Shown: positions 1 through 7,097, counted from the stretch's first letter. The stretch: 18,619 bases of DNA from DATBGS01 sp036557885 (GCA_036557885.1 DATBGS010000136.1:1-18619); one strand, 5' to 3'. Notes: a model not told the origin generated them from the letters alone. Program-made: numbers and translations.

Positions 1-1425
1 CGTCCCAGCGGCAGCTACCGCTACCCCGGCCAGGCCAATCAACAGGCGCCGCCGGGTGATCAACGGGCCAGGCGCCGTCGGAGCACGGGGCAGCGACTTG
101 CGCCCACTGGGAAACGGCAAAAGCGCATCGGGCTTGGAGGGCGTCGGGGCTTCCGGCTGTGGACCAGTGCGGCTGGTGGGCTGACCGGCGGGCGTGTCTA
201 CCGATCTCAGTCTGCTGGTAAAGCCGGGATGCCTGGGCGTTGGTCCCGTTTGCGGGCGAACAGCCGGCAGGCGCGGCGCTGTGGCCCCCTTCTGCTCAGC
301 CGGAAACTGTGGTTGCGGGCCGCTCGTTGTGGGAATCTGGCCGGGCATCATCCCCGGCTGCCCCGTCCGGCGCAGCGGCGATTGCACCGGGCGCTCGATG
401 GGAGGCGTTGGCGCCCCTCGGTTTATTCCTGGTCCACTGGTGGGCCGGGGCGTCGGCGGCGCGGGCGGCGTCCTGGCTGGGGTGTCGGCCAGCCCAAACG
501 TGGCGAGTGGGTCTACCGGGCGGCTTTTGGTCTGCTGTGGCAGAGCGTTTGGGCCAGACGGGTAGCGCAGCGGCGGCGGAACATAGCCTGTTTCCAGCGA
601 GTAGAGCAGTTCCTTGGCGCTCTGGTAACGTTCGGCTGGCTCAAGCTCCATTGTTCGCAGCAGGCACGCTTCCATTCCAGGGGTAATCTGCGCATTCAGC
701 GCGCGCGGCATAATCAGCGCGCGGCCACCAAACAATCCGGCGCGATGCTTCAGCCGATCCACTACTGGTATCGGCTCCTGACCAGTCAGCAGATGGTACA
801 GCAGCGCCCCGGCAGTATAGACATCTGAGCGCGCGTCAGTCTGCGTCTTCCCGCCTGCCAGGTGTTCCGGGCTGGCATAGCCAACCTTGCCCAGCGAAAT
901 AGTGTTGCGCGCCTGTCCAGGTCTGTAGACGCGCGCAATGCCAAAATCAATCAGGTGCAGTTGCCCGGAGCGATCAAGCATCACATTATCTGGCGAAAGA
1001 TCACGGTAAATAATGGGCGGGTTCCAGCTATGTAAATAGATCAACACCTCAGCAATCTGTTTCCCCCAACCGACCACCTCCGCTTCCGCCAGATGCCCGC
1101 GCCGCAGCAGCACATCGTTCAGCGTATCGCCTTCCACCAGGTCCATCACCAGAAACAGATAATTGGGTTCTTCCCAGAAGTCAATGATCTTGGGGATAGC
1201 CGGGTGGCCGGGGTGACTGAGCGCCGCGAGAATATCGCGCTCGCGCTCAAAGAGCGCGCGGCGCTCCTGGCGCTCGCGCGGGTCCAGGCCACTCAGCGGG
1301 CATTCCTTAATGGCAAGCGTGCGCGGGAGGCGGAGATGGCGCGCCTGCCAGACTCGCGCCTGGCCCCCAACGCCCAGCGGGCGTTCAATCCGATATGTCC
1401 CATTCAGCACATCACCAATTTGCAT
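1..1425 (-). CDS. Ser/Thr protein kinase with Pro-rich linker and membrane/Tat-like segment (C-terminus beyond window)
   Basis: Eukaryote-like Ser/Thr kinase, 475 codons visible and still open at the window edge. The start is ATG at 1425 with GGAGG about 8 bases upstream. The kinase domain spans about residues 10-275: Gly-rich loop GVGGQARVW, catalytic lysine K40 in LAIK, YRDLSPDN with catalytic D142 and N147, and DFG with D160. HRD is present as YRD, a tolerated variant. Residues about 280-455 are a Pro/Thr/Gly/Arg-rich linker. At 456 the sequence ITRRRLLIGLAG begins, followed by Ala/Val-rich residues. This is either a transmembrane helix or a Tat-like signal placed after the kinase, implying a cytoplasmic kinase and an exported sensor or output domain that is not visible here. 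It lies divergent to the methyltransferase. Kinase identity is secure; the C-terminal domain is unknown. Confidence 0.93.
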   Translation of the reverse strand, partial: MQIGDVLNGTYRIERPLGVGGQARVWQARHLRLPRTLAIKECPLSGLDPRERQERRALFERERDILAALSHPGHPAIPKIIDFWEEPNYLFLVMDLVEGDTLNDVLLRRGHLAEAEVVGWGKQIAEVLIYLHSWNPPIIYRDLSPDNVMLDRSGQLHLIDFGIARVYRPGQARNTISLGKVGYASPEHLAGGKTQTDARSDVYTAGALLYHLLTGQEPIPVVDRLKHRAGLFGGRALIMPRALNAQITPGMEACLLRTMELEPAERYQSAKELLYSLETGYVPPPLRYPSGPNALPQQTKSRPVDPLATFGLADTPARTPPAPPTPRPTSGPGINRGAPTPPIERPVQSPLRRTGQPGMMPGQIPTTSGPQPQFPAEQKGATAPRLPAVRPQTGPTPRHPGFTSRLRSVDTPAGQPTSRTGPQPEAPTPSKPDALLPFPSGRKSLPRAPTAPGPLITRRRLLIGLAGVAVAAAGT

Positions 1426-1558
1426 CTGGGCCGCCTCCTGCCGGGCTAACCCCTTCCGGCATCTCCACCCATCCTGGTAAACTAGATGAACGCTCTACGT
1501 TTGCTCCCTCGACTGCACCCGCCTATTTTACAACGACTCGTCAAGAAAGACCGCCAAA

Positions 1559-1586
1559 TTGACTCTGTTTAGGCCAAAAGTACACT
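1559..1586 (+). promoter_or_regulatory. Candidate sigma70-type promoter of the methyltransferase gene
   Basis: TTGACT at 1559-1564 (5/6 to consensus), a 16-base spacer and TACACT at 1581-1586 (4/6). Predicted transcription start is near 1593, giving a short leader to the ATG at 1640. It sits in the 214-base gap between divergent genes. Read by eye only. Confidence 0.4.
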
Positions 1587-1639
1587 AGAGTGGTATGCTT
1601 TGAGCAGAGAAAAAACACCACAATGTGCTGGAGGAACCA

Positions 1640-2410
1640 ATGTCTACCCCGGAAGAAGCCGCCAGAGCCATTTTTGGGCAGCGGGCGGCATTTTATACGA
1701 CCAGCAGCGCCCACACCGATCAGCACGTGCTGGGGCGCGTCGTGGCGCTGGCCCAGGCTGCGCCCGACTGGAACGCGCTGGATGTTGCCACAGGCACCGG
1801 CCACACCGCCTTTGCGCTGGCCCCGCTGGTGCGCGCGGTGGTTGGCATAGACCTGACGCCAGAGATGCTGGCAGAAGCCCAGAGGCTCCAAGCCGCGCGC
1901 ACGCTCCCTAATGTCTCGTTTCAGGTAGCAGACGTGCATCATCTGCCCTTTGCCGATGCCGCGTTTGATCTGGTGACGTGTCGGCGGGCCGCGCATCATT
2001 TTTCCAACATCGGCGGGGCGTTGCAGGAAATGCGGCGCGTGCTGCGCCCAGGCGGGCGGCTGGTCGTGGATGACCGCAGCGTGCCCGAAGACGACGAAGT
2101 GGACGCGCTGATGAACCAGCTTGATCTCTATCACGACGCCTCGCACGTGCGGGAATACCGTCCGAGCGCCTGGCAGCGCTTACTGGAAGAGGCAGGCTTT
2201 CTCGTAGAGGCCACAGAACCCTATACCCGCCATCGCCCGCTGCGCTCACTCACCGAGGGCGTCGCAGAGCGCGAAGTCCAGCGCATTCAGCACACGCTGG
2301 CGCAGTTGACCCCGCGCCAGCGCGCCGTCTTCGATCTGCGGGAAGACCAGGGCGAACTTGCCTTCAATCACTGGTATGTGCTGCTGGCGGCCAGAAAAAC
2401 GGGCGGTTGA
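1640..2410 (+). CDS. Class I SAM-dependent methyltransferase (UbiE/Methyltransf_11 type)
   Basis: 256-residue methyltransferase of unknown substrate. The SAM-binding motif I is LDVATGTGHT (residues 47-56). The acidic residue that binds the ribose follows in VVGIDLTPEM (D71). Further motifs are VADVHHLPFAD (about 97-106), FDLVTCRRAAHHF (109-121) and LRPGGRLVV (135-143), the usual order for the Methyltransf_11/UbiE group. A GTG at 1625 is in frame, but ATG at 1640 is preferred because GGAGG ends about 6 bases before it. The C-terminal half (LYHDASHVREY, WQRLLEEAGF) resembles family members acting on small molecules or quinones; the sequence does not fix the substrate. Its stop lies three bases from the stop of the convergent WD40 kinase. 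Confidence 0.9.
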   Translation: MSTPEEAARAIFGQRAAFYTTSSAHTDQHVLGRVVALAQAAPDWNALDVATGTGHTAFALAPLVRAVVGIDLTPEMLAEAQRLQAARTLPNVSFQVADVHHLPFADAAFDLVTCRRAAHHFSNIGGALQEMRRVLRPGGRLVVDDRSVPEDDEVDALMNQLDLYHDASHVREYRPSAWQRLLEEAGFLVEATEPYTRHRPLRSLTEGVAEREVQRIQHTLAQLTPRQRAVFDLREDQGELAFNHWYVLLAARKTGG

Positions 2411-2413
2411 ATC

Positions 2414-4117
2414 TCACTTGCCATCGGGTGGGCGCCAGACGCGCACGCGCCGGTCCTCGCCGCCAGAGGCAATGCGCGTGCCCTTGGGCGACCATGCCAC
2501 CACAATCACTGCGCCCTGGTGCTCGCTGTAAGCCAGCAGCACTTTCTTGCTGGCAGCTTCGCTGACCAGCACCCGGCCTTCCATCGTGCCCGCCGCCCGA
2601 TACTTTCCATTGGGCGACCAGCTTACGGACCGCCGGGGCGCGTTGTGGTTGCGGCTGAACACGATATTCCCGCCGCTGTGAATATCCCAGATTTGAATGC
2701 TCGCATCGCGGCCCACGCTGGTCAGCCGTCGGCTATCGGAAGACCACAGCAGCGTCTCCAGCACCGCGCGGTGCCCACGATAGCTCATGATGCGCCGCTG
2801 TTCACCCGGCGACCAGATGTCTACCACCTGATCATCGCTGGCCGAGGCCACCTTTTTGCCACCTGGCGACCAACTCAGCGCGGTGATGGCCGCGTTATGG
2901 CCGGGATACTTGAAATAGATTTTGCCCGTCACCGGGTCCCAGAGATGAATAATGCCATCCCGATCCCCTGAAACCAGATAGCGGCCATTAGGCGACCAAC
3001 TCAGCGCCGTGACGCCTACCCTGTGCTCCTCATAGAGATAGAAGCGTTCGCCCGTCCTGGCGTTCCACACCTGCACCGTATTGTCCCAGGAGCCGGAAGC
3101 CACGCGCTCCCCATCCGGCGACCAGACCAGCGCCGTCACCGGTTTCGTATGCGAGGTGTATGTCACCAGGGTGGCGCCAGGCGCCGTTGGGGGCGCCACC
3201 ACCGGAGTGGGCGGCTCCGGGGGCAGCCCGGCTTCTTCTGCCGAAAGGATAAAAGGCGTCACCCTGGGGAACTGCCGCGTCACCTTGGGCTTAGCAACTG
3301 GCCGCAGCGTCACCGCCTGATCGAGCGCCTGCGCAAACTCTCCCACGCTGCTAAAGCGCGCCTGGGGGGTTTTCGACATCGCTTTGTGAATCACCCGCTC
3401 CACCGCCAGCGGCAGATCAGGCCGTTTGTCGCGCAGGGGCGGCGGTGGCATATACAGGTGATGCGAGATCAATTCAGCAATGCTGCCCTGAAACGGCCAC
3501 TCACCCATCAGCCACTCATACACCACCACCGCCAGCGAATATTGATCGCTGGCCGTCTGCGCCCGCCCCTCGATCTGTTCCGGCGCCATATACGCTACCG
3601 TGCCCGCCACCGGCTGCTGCGGATTGGTCACTGTGCTCTGTACCACCGCCACGCCAAAGTCCGAAAGCAGCACCTCGCCTTTCGCCCCAATCAGCAAATT
3701 ACCCGGCTTGATGTCCCGATGAATCCGGCGCTCCTTGTGGGCATAATCCAGGGCATCGGCAATTTGATAGACATAGGGCAGAATCGTTTCCAGGCCCAGC
3801 CGCGAGCCAGGGGGATGACGTTCCAGCAGCGACCCATTGGGGGCATATTCCATGACCAGATACAGCGTGCCGCCCATATCCCCGGCCTCAATGACGCGCA
3901 CAATATGGGGGTGATGAAAATGCGCCATCATTTCTGCTTCGCGCAGAAATGCCTGGCGGTCGGCTGGCGTCAGCGCCATCAGCAGGATTTTGATGGCGGC
4001 TTCTTTATTAAGAAAGAGGTGCGTGCCCAGATAGACTTCGGCATACCCTCCTTTTCCAAGGAGGCGCGTCAGCTTGTAATTGCCGATCTGCTGATTCACC
4101 CGAACATCTATGGACAT
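2414..4117 (-). CDS. Ser/Thr protein kinase fused to six WD40 repeats
   Basis: 567-residue soluble kinase. Kinase domain about 13-268: GKGGYAEV loop, AIK with K43, E60 in the C-helix, HRDIKPGN (D135, N140), DFG 153-155, APE 178-180. All catalytic residues are present, so it should be active. A Pro-rich linker (about 272-315) leads to six WD40 repeats (about 320-567), recognisable by recurring WSPxG and VWD/LWD-type ends; repeat 5 is degenerate, ending VLVSE. Six blades visible suggests a propeller closed by an atypical blade or by the linker. No membrane segment is visible, so cytoplasmic. WD40 domains usually form protein-interaction platforms, so substrate or partner recruitment is the likely role (inference). 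Start is ATG at 4117 with AAGGGCAG upstream. Tail-to-tail with the methyltransferase. Confidence 0.95.
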   Translation of the reverse strand: MSIDVRVNQQIGNYKLTRLLGKGGYAEVYLGTHLFLNKEAAIKILLMALTPADRQAFLREAEMMAHFHHPHIVRVIEAGDMGGTLYLVMEYAPNGSLLERHPPGSRLGLETILPYVYQIADALDYAHKERRIHRDIKPGNLLIGAKGEVLLSDFGVAVVQSTVTNPQQPVAGTVAYMAPEQIEGRAQTASDQYSLAVVVYEWLMGEWPFQGSIAELISHHLYMPPPPLRDKRPDLPLAVERVIHKAMSKTPQARFSSVGEFAQALDQAVTLRPVAKPKVTRQFPRVTPFILSAEEAGLPPEPPTPVVAPPTAPGATLVTYTSHTKPVTALVWSPDGERVASGSWDNTVQVWNARTGERFYLYEEHRVGVTALSWSPNGRYLVSGDRDGIIHLWDPVTGKIYFKYPGHNAAITALSWSPGGKKVASASDDQVVDIWSPGEQRRIMSYRGHRAVLETLLWSSDSRRLTSVGRDASIQIWDIHSGGNIVFSRNHNAPRRSVSWSPNGKYRAAGTMEGRVLVSEAASKKVLLAYSEHQGAVIVVAWSPKGTRIASGGEDRRVRVWRPPDGK

Positions 4118-4220
4118 ATTCTGCCCTTTTTCATGAGGGGCGCGCTAGCGCTGTTTTTCTGCTTCCTGTGCCACCTTACCCTTCAACGACTGCCACTTAT
4201 CTTCCACACTCTATTGTCCC

Positions 4221-4249
4221 ATTATACACAAACGGCTGACTCCTGGCTA
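4221..4249 (-). promoter_or_regulatory. Candidate sigma70-type promoter of the WD40 kinase
   Basis: On the minus strand, TAGCCA (4/6) at 4249-4244, a 17-base spacer, then a perfect TATAAT at 4226-4221. Predicted start is near 4214, giving a leader of about 100 bases before the ATG at 4117. The stretch between start and gene is GC-richer and shows no other strong signal. Confidence 0.55.
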
Positions 4250-4294
4250 GTTCCCCCAGATTACCCATTGACGATTAGTTCTATTTTTCCTCTC

Positions 4295-4864
4295 TCACCG
4301 TTCCTTCGTGTTTCTCGCAGGCCCGCGCCGCCATTCTTCGGCCAGCATCCCATAGACAACCAGATCAACATAGTGATCGTGGAGCCATTCGGCCTGCCGC
4401 ATGACGCCCTCTTGCACAAAGCCCAGACGCTCTGGGATAGCCCGGCTGCGCAGATTGCCAGCAGCACACAGGATTTCCACGCGGTTGAGCGCCAGTTCTT
4501 GCAGCGAATAGTCTACCAACGCCTGGCACGCCCGCGTCATAATCCCTTTGCCCTGGGCAGCCGTGCTCAGCCAGTAGCCCAGTTCCGTCTTGCGATCACG
4601 CCAGTCAATAAAGTTCTGGCCGATCACCCCAACCAGCGCGCCTTCGTCCCAGATGCCCGCCTGAATCCCATCATTATTGCTCTGCTGATGCAGCACCCGC
4701 CGGAGAAACGCCTCGATGTCGGCCAGGTCAACTGCCCCATCCACCCACCCCAACCATGTGTGTAAATAGGCGCGGTTCGCCTCCACCAGCGCAAAAAGCG
4801 GCTCGGCGTGCCGCATCTCCAATGGCCGCAGTTCCAGCCGCCCTCCCAGGCTATGCGAAAACAT
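4295..4864 (-). CDS. GNAT family N-acetyltransferase, RimJ/RimL type
   Basis: 189-residue acetyltransferase of the Acetyltransf_3 group that includes the ribosomal-protein N-terminal acetylases RimL/RimJ. The N-terminal LELRPLEMRHAEPLFALVEANRAYL is typical of RimL/YdaF-like proteins, followed by HTWLGWVD. The acetyl-CoA pyrophosphate loop is AAQGKGIMTRA (residues about 102-112), preceded by the ELGYWL strand. Later comes LNRVEILCAAGNLRSRAIPERLGF, the usual N...S motif of the family, then QEGVMR. Start is ATG at 4864 with GGGGAG just upstream. Substrate could be a ribosomal protein, another protein N-terminus or a small molecule; this cannot be decided from sequence. Confidence 0.9.
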   Translation of the reverse strand: MFSHSLGGRLELRPLEMRHAEPLFALVEANRAYLHTWLGWVDGAVDLADIEAFLRRVLHQQSNNDGIQAGIWDEGALVGVIGQNFIDWRDRKTELGYWLSTAAQGKGIMTRACQALVDYSLQELALNRVEILCAAGNLRSRAIPERLGFVQEGVMRQAEWLHDHYVDLVVYGMLAEEWRRGPARNTKER

Positions 4865-4906
4865 GCGCTCCCCTGCTTTCTATCCATTGCCCACACTGCC
4901 CCTACA

Positions 4907-4915
4907 ATCATAGCA
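4907..4915 (-). promoter_or_regulatory. Candidate extended -10 promoter of the GNAT gene
   Basis: Minus strand TGC-TATGAT (extended -10, 5/6 hexamer) about 40 bases upstream of the ATG at 4864. The -35 position has no good match, so this is a weak prediction. It lies downstream of the terminator at 4940-4988, which would require the GNAT gene to have its own promoter. Confidence 0.3.
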
Positions 4916-4939
4916 GAGAATGTGCACAGAAAGCATAAG

Positions 4940-4988
4940 AAAAAATACGGGTGGTTGAATCCTCCATTGGGGAATCCAGCCACCCGTA
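4940..4988 (-). terminator. Intrinsic terminator after the YbaK-type gene
   Basis: On the minus strand an 11-bp stem (arms 4988-4978 and 4956-4946, TACGGGTGG core, one G-T wobble) is followed directly by six T residues (4945-4940). It begins about 30 bases after the stop at 5018. This is the clearest factor-independent terminator in the window. Confidence 0.8.
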
Positions 4989-5017
4989 GTTCCTCTAGAC
5001 CAAGCGCCCGCCGAAAG

Positions 5018-5506
5018 TCAAACCTTTTCGATGATGGACGCAGCCCGCCCATCGGTCATCGCCTGCAAATCTGCCGGGGTCAATTGAAAGACCGCGTGCG
5101 GCGTCCCGGCGGCAGCCCAGAGCGACTCGTGCACAAAGAGCGTTTCGTCAATAAACGTCGTCAGCCGCTCCCGATGCCCCAGCGGAGGCACCCCGCCAAT
5201 CGCAAACCCCGTCTGCTGGCGCACAAAATCCGCGTCGGCCTTCTCAATTGGCTCGCCCAGCAGTTCGCCCAGGCGCTGTTCGCTCACCCGGTTTGGCCCG
5301 CTCGCCAGCACCAGCACCGCCTTCTGGCTCTGCTGCCCCTTGAAGACCAGCGACTTCACAATCTGCGCCACCTGGCACCCCACCGCCTGGGCCGCTTCTT
5401 TTGCCGTGCGTGTCGAAGCTGGTAGCTCTACCACCTGATGCGCGAACCCGCGCGCCCGCAACGTCTCCTGAAAACTCTGCGCCCCCGCGCTCAATTCCTG
5501 TGGCAC
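5018..5506 (-). CDS. YbaK/EbsC-type aminoacyl-tRNA editing domain protein
   Basis: 162-residue free-standing editing domain related to YbaK and the prolyl-tRNA synthetase INS domain, which hydrolyse mischarged tRNA such as Cys- or Ala-tRNA(Pro). Family signatures: STRTAKEAAQAVGC, IVKSLVFKG with the conserved lysine K51, LVLASGPNRV, FAIGGVPPLGH (residues 101-111) and a late TFIDETLF. The length is typical of single-domain family members. The start is GTG at 5506, giving MPQELSAG, with AAGGA about 7 bases upstream. Which mischarged tRNA it clears is not visible; the EbsC/ProX-like subgroup is the best guess. It has its own candidate promoter and terminator, so it is probably monocistronic. Confidence 0.9.
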   Translation of the reverse strand: MPQELSAGAQSFQETLRARGFAHQVVELPASTRTAKEAAQAVGCQVAQIVKSLVFKGQQSQKAVLVLASGPNRVSEQRLGELLGEPIEKADADFVRQQTGFAIGGVPPLGHRERLTTFIDETLFVHESLWAAAGTPHAVFQLTPADLQAMTDGRAASIIEKV

Positions 5507-5558
5507 CCCGCGATCCTTCTCTCTAGCTGATGCGCTCTCTTATTTCTCCGCGCAGAGT

Positions 5559-5587
5559 ATTATCCGTCACAGATCAGCCAGATGCAA
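5559..5587 (-). promoter_or_regulatory. Candidate promoter of the YbaK-type gene
   Basis: Minus strand TTGCAT (3/6) at 5587-5582, exactly 17 bases, then GATAAT (5/6) at 5564-5559. Predicted start is about 45 bases before the GTG start at 5506. The -35 is poor; the -10 carries the prediction. Confidence 0.4.
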
Positions 5588-5604
5588 GAGCGCCCGGCCT
5601 GCCG

Positions 5605-5684
5605 CTTGTAGCACCGGCGTCCCTGCCGGTGAGCCAACTTGCCGTGCCCCTGCTTTGAGGGGTAGCACCGGCTTCTAGCCGGTC
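5605..5684. repeat. Mosaic palindromic repeat, modules A + B(reversed) + A
   Basis: Module A (GTAGCACCGGCG ... GCCGGT, an imperfect palindrome of about 25 bases) lies at 5605-5630. Module B (CCCCTCAAAGCAGGGGCACG) is present in reverse orientation at 5641-5665, and an A variant with CTAGCCGGT at 5662-5684. The same modules recur at 6541-6624, 6954-7048, 10414-10524, 12879-12963 and 13907-13980. The last copy overlaps the end of the following minus-strand gene and supplies its stop codon. Confidence 0.85.
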
Positions 5685-6466
5685 AGTTCCCGCTCCCACG
5701 CGGGGTAGCGCTCCGCAAAGGGCGCCGCAATCGGGCGCCCTGCCGCCTGCTCGTGCCAGAGATGAATCGTCAGGCGCTTCTTCTCGCGCGGCAGCAGGTC
5801 TTCCAGCGGCAGCAGCCACTTCGCGTACACCTTGGGCACCGGCGCGTCGTGAAATAACTCGTTCCAGATCACCCGCGCCTGATAGCGCACACACTCCTCT
5901 GCCAGCGCGTGGCCGCCTTTGTGCCGCAGCGCCGCGCTGATCTGCGCCACGCGCAAAAGCACCACCATCGCCGCCTTATGCAGCGGTTGCCAGCCATTCT
6001 CATAGGTAAACTCTTTGCGATACGCCAACTGCGCCGCCCGCAGCAGACGGAACAGCAAGCGCAGTTCCTCCTTGAGCATCTGAAAGAGCGCGTTGCTGCC
6101 CAACAGCCGCAGCGCTTCGCGGTTGGCAGGCGCCTGCTGCAAATCCGCAGGCGTCACATAATTGGGGAAGCGTTTGCCGCCATAGGCGCACTTCTTACGC
6201 TGTAACTGCCAATCGGTCATCTGCAAGAACAGCGGAATGAGGACACACAGCAGCGTGGAGACGTAGCCTTCCGAGACGAAATAGCCCAGGGCAAAGAAGA
6301 GATGCGCCAGCGGGTTAAAGCGTTCCGGCAGGGGCAGCCAGAACGGGCCGCCCAGCGTCAAATAGCGCAGCAAGATAAACCGGAGCGCCAGCAAGGGATG
6401 TCTGCGCGGGTTGGGGATGCGAGGACGCGGAGATGGGGTAGCTGGGGTAGACGTGATCGTTGCCAT
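5675..6466 (-). CDS. Unrecognised protein with hydrophobic N-terminal segments
   Basis: 263 residues, no family recognised. The first 22 residues are Pro/Thr/Arg-rich. Hydrophobic stretches follow at about 25-39 and 52-83 (NPLAHLFFALGYFV, STLLCVLIPLFLQ), suggesting one or two membrane segments or a buried helical pair. The rest is helical and rich in Leu/Arg/Lys, with a Trp-containing tail (KWLLPLEDLL, IHLWHEQ, YPAWERELTG). No catalytic motif is visible. Start is ATG at 6466 with a weak GAGG upstream. The TAG stop and last codons lie inside a palindromic repeat, so the natural C-terminus may have been altered by it. Codon structure and the absence of stops across 264 codons support a real gene. 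Confidence 0.7.
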   Translation of the reverse strand: MATITSTPATPSPRPRIPNPRRHPLLALRFILLRYLTLGGPFWLPLPERFNPLAHLFFALGYFVSEGYVSTLLCVLIPLFLQMTDWQLQRKKCAYGGKRFPNYVTPADLQQAPANREALRLLGSNALFQMLKEELRLLFRLLRAAQLAYRKEFTYENGWQPLHKAAMVVLLRVAQISAALRHKGGHALAEECVRYQARVIWNELFHDAPVPKVYAKWLLPLEDLLPREKKRLTIHLWHEQAAGRPIAAPFAERYPAWERELTG

Positions 6467-6540
6467 ACAAGGGCCTCATTTCTGGTGAAATGGCCCGCGC
6501 ACGTTTTGCCCGTTTGCTCGTAGGGCGCTTGCTATGATTC

Positions 6541-6624
6541 CCCGCCAGGGACGGCGGGGCTACCCCTCAAAGCAGGGGCACGGCAAGCGGTTACGCTGCT
6601 CGTAGCCCCGCCGTCCCTGGCGGG
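6541..6624. repeat. Composite inverted repeat with 23-bp perfect arms enclosing module B
   Basis: Arms at 6541-6563 and 6602-6624 are perfectly complementary over 23 bases and are variants of module A (GTAGCCCCGCCG... form). Between them is module B at 6560-6584, itself a small hairpin (CCCCT/AGGGG). The whole could fold into a long cruciform or RNA stem. Such pairs of inverted REP-like units resemble BIMEs. Confidence 0.85.
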
Positions 6625-6643
6625 CAGCGCCCTGCAAGCAACA

Positions 6644-6868
6644 GGCCCCCGCGCCCAGGTCCAGGCGCGGGGGCCATTGCGCATTTCGAGCGGAATCGCT
6701 ATAGTGCGCGATGGCCCCGCGCCTGATGGTTACAGGCGTGGGGTAAACGTGGTGCGGACGAGTTTCGAACTCAACCGTGCCAGTTTTCCACAGAGGTGCC
6801 GGGGGTTATGAAGTTGTCTTGAGAGCCACCGCCGGGCACCTCTTCTTAAACGGCTACTGCAAGTAGCC
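6644..6868 (-). ncRNA. Candidate structured RNA or leader: chain of consecutive hairpins
   Basis: Stems seen: 6644-6655/6664-6675 (12 bp, perfect, 8-base loop); 6662-6683/6705-6725 (21 bp, one bulge, one wobble); 6715-6725/6733-6743 (11 bp, one wobble, 7-base loop); 6751-6781 (outer GGTGCGG/CCGTGCC, inner GAGTT/AACTC); 6792-6800/6835-6843 (9 bp); 6852-6858/6862-6868 (7 bp, 3-base loop). The first three are mutually exclusive in part, because neighbouring arms compete. A perfect -35 (TTGACA) lies just upstream on the minus strand, but the matching -10 is poor (GCTACT). Orientation is therefore a guess. No known RNA family was recognised; it may instead be repeat debris. Confidence 0.35.
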
Positions 6869-6880
6869 AGTCTATTTTCT
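6852..6880 (+). terminator. Weak terminator-like hairpin
   Basis: GGCTACT-gca-AGTAGCC hairpin followed on the plus strand by AGTCTATTTTCT. The T run is interrupted and there is no obvious plus-strand gene upstream, so it would only matter if the hairpin region is transcribed on the plus strand. Confidence 0.25.
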
Positions 6881-6953
6881 GTATTGTCAAGCGTTTTTGG
6901 CACGAGTTTTCGGGCAATGTTTGTTTATAGTCCCGGCACCCCCGGCACACTAC

Positions 6954-7048
6954 CTGTAGCACCGGCGTCCCTGCCGGTGAACGGCCCGGCACCCTAAGAC
7001 AGAAGGGCAGGCGGAGGCCGGGGCTACCCCTCAAAGCAGGGGCACGGC
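6954..7048. repeat. Mosaic repeat cluster: module A, module C (reversed), module B
   Basis: Module A at 6955-6980. A 47-base module C at 6981-7027, reverse complement of 10478-10524 with only two mismatches. Module B at 7024-7048 (CCCCTCAAAGCAGGGGCACG), overlapping the end of module C. It lies about 50 bases past the stop of the SIMPL gene. Confidence 0.85.
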
Positions 7049-7097
7049 GGCAAACACCGCTCAAAATGCGCTGGCCCGTCAGGGATGGAAACACACA

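Larger units (their letters stand above)
6467..7097. other. Gene-free 631-base region of hairpins and repeats
   Basis: No convincing coding sequence on either strand. It holds a composite inverted repeat (6541-6624), a chain of consecutive hairpins (6644-6868), a relatively AT-rich stretch (about 6865-6935) containing a perfect TTGACA on the minus strand (6890-6885), and a repeat cluster (6954-7048). The flanking genes both read on the minus strand, so this is the leader side of the 5675-6466 gene and the downstream side of the SIMPL gene. Confidence 0.7.

Noticed and set aside
229..828. Plus-strand frames across the first 0.8 kb
   Set aside because: They lie opposite the Pro-rich linker and C-lobe of the minus-strand Ser/Thr kinase, which has all catalytic motifs.
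3023..4765. 580-codon open frame on the plus strand
   Set aside because: Antisense to the WD40 kinase and the GNAT gene; its translation is rich in Arg/His/Pro with no domain, a typical GC-rich shadow frame.
6541..6624. Inverted repeat as ends of an insertion sequence
   Set aside because: Only 38 bases lie between the arms and there is no transposase in the window, so it is at most a non-autonomous repeat unit.
6750..6840. tRNA-like features on the minus strand: T-loop-like TTCGAAA hairpin, CGTCCGCACCA-like end, GGTGC/GCACC pairing about 90 bases apart
   Set aside because: Only five of seven acceptor pairs form, the T stem has just three Watson-Crick pairs, and no anticodon stem can be built around the CTTCATAA loop. 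Not a functional tRNA by eye.
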